From positions 1 to 8,745 of the forward strand of contig JAILAO010000121.1 of the NCBI GenBank assembly GCA_024681565.1: 8,745 nt of DNA. The letters run 5' to 3'. The position numbers were made by a program, and so were the translations under genes. How positions within the stretch are numbered: the stretch's first letter is position 1; every line of letters begins with the position of its first letter. This stretch comes from Bacteroidales bacterium (lineage in GTDB: Bacteria; Bacteroidota; Bacteroidia; Bacteroidales; UBA932). Under the pieces are notes generated by a model, which searched no databases, was not told the origin of the DNA, and saw only the letters and a list, made by a program, of their open reading frames with translations. Below are positions 7,231-8,745 of the stretch, piece after piece.

Positions 7231-8543
7231 TACTCAAACAGGCATTTGCTCAGGGAACGAAGGGCACGCGCCTTGTCCTCCCCCTTTACGAGGAAGGAAA
7301 TGTTGTAGTTGCTGCCGCCGTAAGAAATCATCCGGACAGGAATGTCCTTCATCGCGTCCAGGGCACGGGATTCGAAACCGACGTTCTCCCAGTCCATGTC
7401 ACCGACCACGCAGATGATGCACATGTCGAGGTCCACCCCGACGGTACCGTACTTCTTGAGGTCGTGCACGATCTCGCCCAGGTGACGGGTATTGTCGATG
7501 GACATCGACACGCCCACCTCCGAGGTGCAGATCATATCGATGGAGGTCTGCCAGCTCTCGAAGATCTCGAACACCTTGCGCAGGAAACCATGTGCGAGCA
7601 GCATCCGCGAGGACTTGATGCGGATGGCCGTGATGTTGTCCTTGGCCGCGATGGCCTTGATCGTGCCGGATTCCGGTACATTGTCGATCAGGGTTCCCGG
7701 AGCCTCCGGATCCATCGTGTTGAGCAGCAGCACCGGGATGCCGGCGAACTTGGCCGGCTGGATGCAGGTCGGGTGCAGGATCTTGGCGCCGAAGTAGCCC
7801 AGTTCGGCAGCTTCTTCGAAATGGAGGTGGCGCACGGCGGCCGTATGGTCCACGATACGCGGATCGTTGTTGTGCATGCCGTCGATGTCCGTCCAGATCT
7901 GGATCTCCTCCGCTCCGAGGGCCGCTCCGATCAGCGAAGCCGTGTAATCGGAGCCGCCGCGCTGCAGGTTGTCGATCTCGTCATGCGTATTGCGGCAGAT
8001 GAAACCCTGGGTGATGTAGAGCGGAGCCTTGGCGTGTTTCTCCAGCAGGGCTCCGAGTTTCTCGCGGATATAGTCGGTATCCGGTTCCCCATGCGCGTCG
8101 ATCTTCATGAATTCGAGCGCCGGGAGCAGGACGGCGGCGGTTCCTTTCTCCTGCAGGTAGAGGGTCATCAGCATGGTGGACAGGAGTTCTCCCTGGCCGA
8201 TGATGATCTTGGACTCCACCTGGGTGAAAAGTTTCTTGGTAAAGGTCTTGATATAGGCAAACACGCCGTCGGCGTACTGCTGTGCCTTGTCGCGGGCCTC
8301 GGCGGTACTGTACAGTTCTCCTATTGTCGCACGGTACTTGGCGGCCAGCCGGTCGATCGTCTCACGGGCTCCCTCGATGTTGCGGTTGTAGAGGTAGTCC
8401 GAGATCTCCACCAGGGAGTTGGTCGTGCCGGACATCGCCGACAGGACCACGAGGTTGCGTCCACCGCGGGAAATGAGGTCAGCCACATGCTGGATCCGCT
8501 GGGCGGATCCGACGGAGGTGCCTCCGAATTTCATCACTTTCAT
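7230..8543 (-). CDS. lysC: Aspartate kinase, monofunctional, lysine-sensitive type
   Basis: This enzyme phosphorylates aspartate, the first step towards lysine/diaminopimelate, threonine and methionine. The 437-residue protein has an N-terminal kinase domain (about 1-290) with KFGGTSVG (5-12), RGGSDYTA (195-202), WTDIDGMHNNDPR (217-229) and FGAKILHP (251-258). Two ACT domains follow (about 303-437). There is no homoserine dehydrogenase domain, so it is not a ThrA/MetL fusion. By my own unaided alignment to E. coli LysC, the lysine-site residues are kept: M314, G319, D336, T340 and S341 correspond to E. coli M318, G323, D340, T344 and S345. Feedback inhibition by lysine is therefore predicted. 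The operon context with lysA agrees. The ATG at 8543 gives the canonical MKVMKFGGTS start; it lies 29 nt after the metX stop with no clear Shine-Dalgarno. Its stop overlaps the lysA start by one base. Confidence 0.96.
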   Translation of the reverse strand: MKVMKFGGTSVGSAQRIQHVADLISRGGRNLVVLSAMSGTTNSLVEISDYLYNRNIEGARETIDRLAAKYRATIGELYSTAEARDKAQQYADGVFAYIKTFTKKLFTQVESKIIIGQGELLSTMLMTLYLQEKGTAAVLLPALEFMKIDAHGEPDTDYIREKLGALLEKHAKAPLYITQGFICRNTHDEIDNLQRGGSDYTASLIGAALGAEEIQIWTDIDGMHNNDPRIVDHTAAVRHLHFEEAAELGYFGAKILHPTCIQPAKFAGIPVLLLNTMDPEAPGTLIDNVPESGTIKAIAAKDNITAIRIKSSRMLLAHGFLRKVFEIFESWQTSIDMICTSEVGVSMSIDNTRHLGEIVHDLKKYGTVGVDLDMCIICVVGDMDWENVGFESRALDAMKDIPVRMISYGGSNYNISFLVKGEDKARALRSLSKCLFE

Positions 8544-8572
8544 AGACTCGATGTTTACTATCTGACTAACGG

Positions 8573-8745
8573 TTAATACTTTTCCAACAACGGCCGCAGG
8601 ATGTCCACCAGCTGGTCGTTCTCCACCAGGAAGCCGTCGTGCCCGAAGGCGGAGCTGATCTCCCGGTAGGCGGCATCCTTGAGCGCCGCCACCGTCGCCC
8701 GGCCGTGGCTGGGCGGGAAGAGTACGTCGCTGTCGATGCTGATCA
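8573..8745 (-). CDS. metX: Homoserine O-acetyltransferase, C-terminal 56 residues (5' end outside window)
   Basis: MetX transfers an acetyl group from acetyl-CoA to homoserine, committing it to methionine synthesis. Only the last 56 codons and two bases of the next are visible, ending in TAA at 8575-8573. The fragment begins ISIDSDVLFPP and includes SSAFGHDGFLVE and a final ILRPLLEKY. In this alpha/beta hydrolase family the SDxLFP segment carries the catalytic Asp and GHDxFL the catalytic His of the Ser-Asp-His triad, and both are present. The nucleophilic Ser would be upstream of the window. Some close relatives use succinyl-CoA or act on serine, and a C-terminal fragment cannot exclude this. 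The gene is immediately upstream of lysC on the same strand (29-nt gap), which fits an aspartate-family operon. Confidence 0.88.
   Translation of the reverse strand, partial: ISIDSDVLFPPSHGRATVAALKDAAYREISSAFGHDGFLVENDQLVDILRPLLEKY

Noticed and set aside
6040..7308. A 422-codon plus-strand open frame opposite lysA.
   Set aside because: Complement of a complete lysA gene; no domain in the translation.
7464..8576. A 370-codon plus-strand open frame opposite lysC.
   Set aside because: Complement of a complete lysC gene; no domain in the translation.
1..8745. A defence system, biosynthetic cluster, mobile element, CRISPR array or other novel multi-gene system.
   Set aside because: Every gene except the small lipoprotein belongs to a known metabolic or transport family. 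No terminal inverted repeats, spaced direct repeats, recombinase or toxin-antitoxin-like pair is visible, and the intergenic spaces are too short to hide more genes.

Overview
The window looks like an ordinary chromosomal segment from a GC-rich member of the Bacteroidota, most likely Bacteroidales. The evidence is a type III glutamine synthetase (the form first described in Bacteroides), TAnnTTTG-type promoter boxes in the one sizeable intergenic region, start codons without convincing Shine-Dalgarno sequences, and Bacteroidales-style versions of the housekeeping enzymes. I cannot name a genus. I see no mobile element, CRISPR array, tRNA, rRNA, integrase or foreign-looking island.

Layout. Positions 1-1554 (minus strand) hold the first 518 codons of a type III glutamine synthetase (glnN), cut by the left edge. 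A 108-bp divergent intergenic region (1555-1662) carries candidate promoters in both directions. On the plus strand follow glutamine-dependent NAD+ synthetase (nadE, 1663-3597), an AGCS-family sodium:amino-acid symporter (3605-5095) and a small hotdog-fold acyl-CoA thioesterase (5092-5496). They are separated by 7 nt and then a 4-nt ATGA overlap, so they are probably one operon. After 30 bp come minus-strand genes converging on them: a small Ser-rich lipoprotein of unknown function (5527-6003), diaminopimelate decarboxylase (lysA, 6073-7230), aspartate kinase (lysC, 7230-8543) and the last 56 residues of homoserine O-acetyltransferase (metX, 8573-8745), cut by the right edge. Transcription on that strand runs metX, lysC, lysA, lipoprotein.

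How the genes fit together. The left half has a glutamine theme: GlnN makes glutamine from glutamate and ammonia, NadE consumes it as nitrogen donor for NAD+, and the adjacent AGCS transporter imports a small neutral amino acid (alanine or glycine by family default; some members carry glutamine). The right half is aspartate-family metabolism: LysC makes aspartyl phosphate, LysA performs the last step to lysine from meso-diaminopimelate, and MetX diverts homoserine to methionine. LysC has two C-terminal ACT domains with the residues expected for lysine feedback control.

I did not find a previously undescribed system. The points most worth a second look are the divergent glutamine locus with its promoter-like repeats, the uncharacterised lipoprotein at the end of the lysine cluster, and a non-consensus substitution in LysA.
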